The notes beneath the pieces were generated by a model. It searched no databases, was not told the DNA's origin, and saw nothing but the letters and a program-made list of their open reading frames with translations. From the NCBI GenBank assembly GCA_038117205.1, contig JAYOFL010000011.1:1-64000 (forward strand): a DNA stretch of 64,000 nucleotides. The letters are read 5' to 3'. This document shows positions 63,094 through 64,000 of the stretch, one piece after another. The DNA comes from JAQBZY01 sp038117205. GTDB lineage: Bacteria > Pseudomonadota > Alphaproteobacteria > Rhodospirillales > Casp-alpha2. Position numbers and translations under genes: made by a program. Positions within the stretch are counted from its first letter, which is position 1. Each line of letters starts with the position of its first letter.

Positions 63094-64000
63094 ATGGCGG
63101 ATGGCCTCGGTCCGCAATCCGTCTCATACGAGCAAGCCAAGGTGCTTGCCCTCGACGCCGATCCGAACGTGCGCCGGGCACTGGCGGCGCGTCCCGACGT
63201 CAGTGCCGAAATTCTCTATTACCTCGCCGAAGACAGCGACGCCGCCGTTCGCCGCGCCGTCGCGCTCAATGCTTCGGCGCCTCGCCAGACGGACCTTCTG
63301 CTCGCCAAGGACGCCGACGAAACGGTCCGCGAAGGTCTCGCCGAGAAAATAGCGACCATCGCGCCCGGCCTGACGTCGGCGGAAACGAGCAAGATCCGCG
63401 CCCAGACCTACGAGGCGCTGGAAACCCTCGCCAAGGACCAGTTGGCCGAGGTCCGCGGCGTTCTCGCCGAGGCATTGAAGGACGTCGTCGACGCGCCGGC
63501 CGACATCATCCGCGCTCTGGCCATGGACTTGGAGATCGCGGTCTCCGGGCCGGTCCTCGAACATTCGCCGGTCCTGACCGACGCCGACCTCATCGACATC
63601 GTCTCCCGCGCGCCGGCGAACGGCGCCGTCGGCGCGGTGGCGCGCCGCCAGGGCCTGAGCGAGGACGTCGCCGACGCGATCATCGGCACCGACGACGTCG
63701 ACGGCATCGCCGACCTGCTCGGCAACACGTCGGCGCAAATCCGCGAGGAGGCCCTGGACGATCTGATTCTCCGTGCCGACAGCGTCGAGCTTTGGCACGC
63801 GCCCCTGGTGGCGCGGCCGACGTTGCCGGCCGGCGCGGCGACGCGCATGGCCGGATTCCTGGCCGACAATCTTCTGCAGGTGCTGGAAAAGCGCGACGAC
63901 ATCGACGACACGGCGGCGAGCGCCATCCGCGAGGCGATCAAGAACCGCGTCAGCAACCCGAAGATTCTGTCGCAGGCGGTGGGGGCCGGCGTCGATTTCC
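63094..64000 (+). CDS. DUF2336 protein, cut by the window edge
   Basis: The first 302 residues are visible, with no stop. It is a helical-repeat protein: NVRRALAARPDVSAEILYYLAEDSDAAVRRAVALNA and later HEAT-like AAANPx-type repeats, as in DUF2336 proteins of Rhodospirillales and Caulobacterales. The role is unknown. It follows the diguanylate cyclase by 54 nt in the same direction, so a shared transcript is likely. ATG 63094; codons read through to the last base. Confidence 0.85.
   Translation, partial: MADGLGPQSVSYEQAKVLALDADPNVRRALAARPDVSAEILYYLAEDSDAAVRRAVALNASAPRQTDLLLAKDADETVREGLAEKIATIAPGLTSAETSKIRAQTYEALETLAKDQLAEVRGVLAEALKDVVDAPADIIRALAMDLEIAVSGPVLEHSPVLTDADLIDIVSRAPANGAVGAVARRQGLSEDVADAIIGTDDVDGIADLLGNTSAQIREEALDDLILRADSVELWHAPLVARPTLPAGAATRMAGFLADNLLQVLEKRDDIDDTAASAIREAIKNRVSNPKILSQAVGAGVDF

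Overview
The window is a high-GC chromosomal segment of an alphaproteobacterium, most likely Rhodospirillales-like. This rests on gene content and order, not on a database search. The pointers are the linked run aroA-cmk-rpsA-sppA-ihfB-lapA-pyrF-trpF-trpB-trpA-accD-folC, a FYDLN_acid/TIGR02300 gene divergent from aroA, a DUF2336 gene, a CycM-type membrane cytochrome, and a small SRP RNA directly upstream of dnaX. Almost everything is housekeeping. Genes are tightly packed, often with 4-nt ATGA or GTGA overlaps.

Layout: 1-500 is AT-richer and holds no convincing gene; it ends at tRNA-Ala(GGC) with its own terminator and promoter. 776-17351 is the aromatic, pyrimidine and translation block. It carries an accessory insert (8720-10940: a DUF1847 gene, a HEPN/AbiU2-like gene and a Phd/VapC toxin-antitoxin pair) between pyrF and trpF. 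It also carries a 1,322-bp direct tandem duplication across the accD/folC junction. 17352-21181 has an unrecognised ORF behind a possible operator, a voltage-gated K+ channel gene and a three-gene operon (C26 hydrolase, beta-hydroxyacid dehydrogenase, DUF423). 21182-27634 is glutamate synthase, gltD and gltB, with a GFA-family gene between them.

27867-38171 holds uppP and a TauE-type exporter on the plus strand. The minus strand then carries a Yej-type peptide ABC importer operon (yejA, a Spy-like gene, yejB, yejE, yejF, ghrA-like), and cycM-hisN. 38324-43197 has kdsB-pheA, a YHYH protein with nudC, a cupredoxin-like lipoprotein and a DUF985 cupin. 43277-48947 has the SRP RNA, dnaX, a MITE-like inverted-repeat element, a PolB-like exonuclease gene, ybaB-recR and a TPR/glycosyltransferase-like protein. 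49119-53570 has rmuC, a DUF4139 protein and a CNT nucleoside transporter, then def. 53573-61186 has fmt, an orphan 348-aa protein, truA, a radical SAM gene, membrane proteins and dapD/dapE with a HAD phosphatase. The window ends with a PAS-GAF-GGDEF diguanylate cyclase and a DUF2336 gene cut by the edge.

Main points of interest are the exact accD-folC duplication with its junction, the defence-like cargo with a perfect 18-bp palindrome over the promoter, a G7 tract in the Gly-rich DnaX linker, and a dispersed REP family arranged as inverted pairs. I see no CRISPR array, IS transposase or intact prophage.
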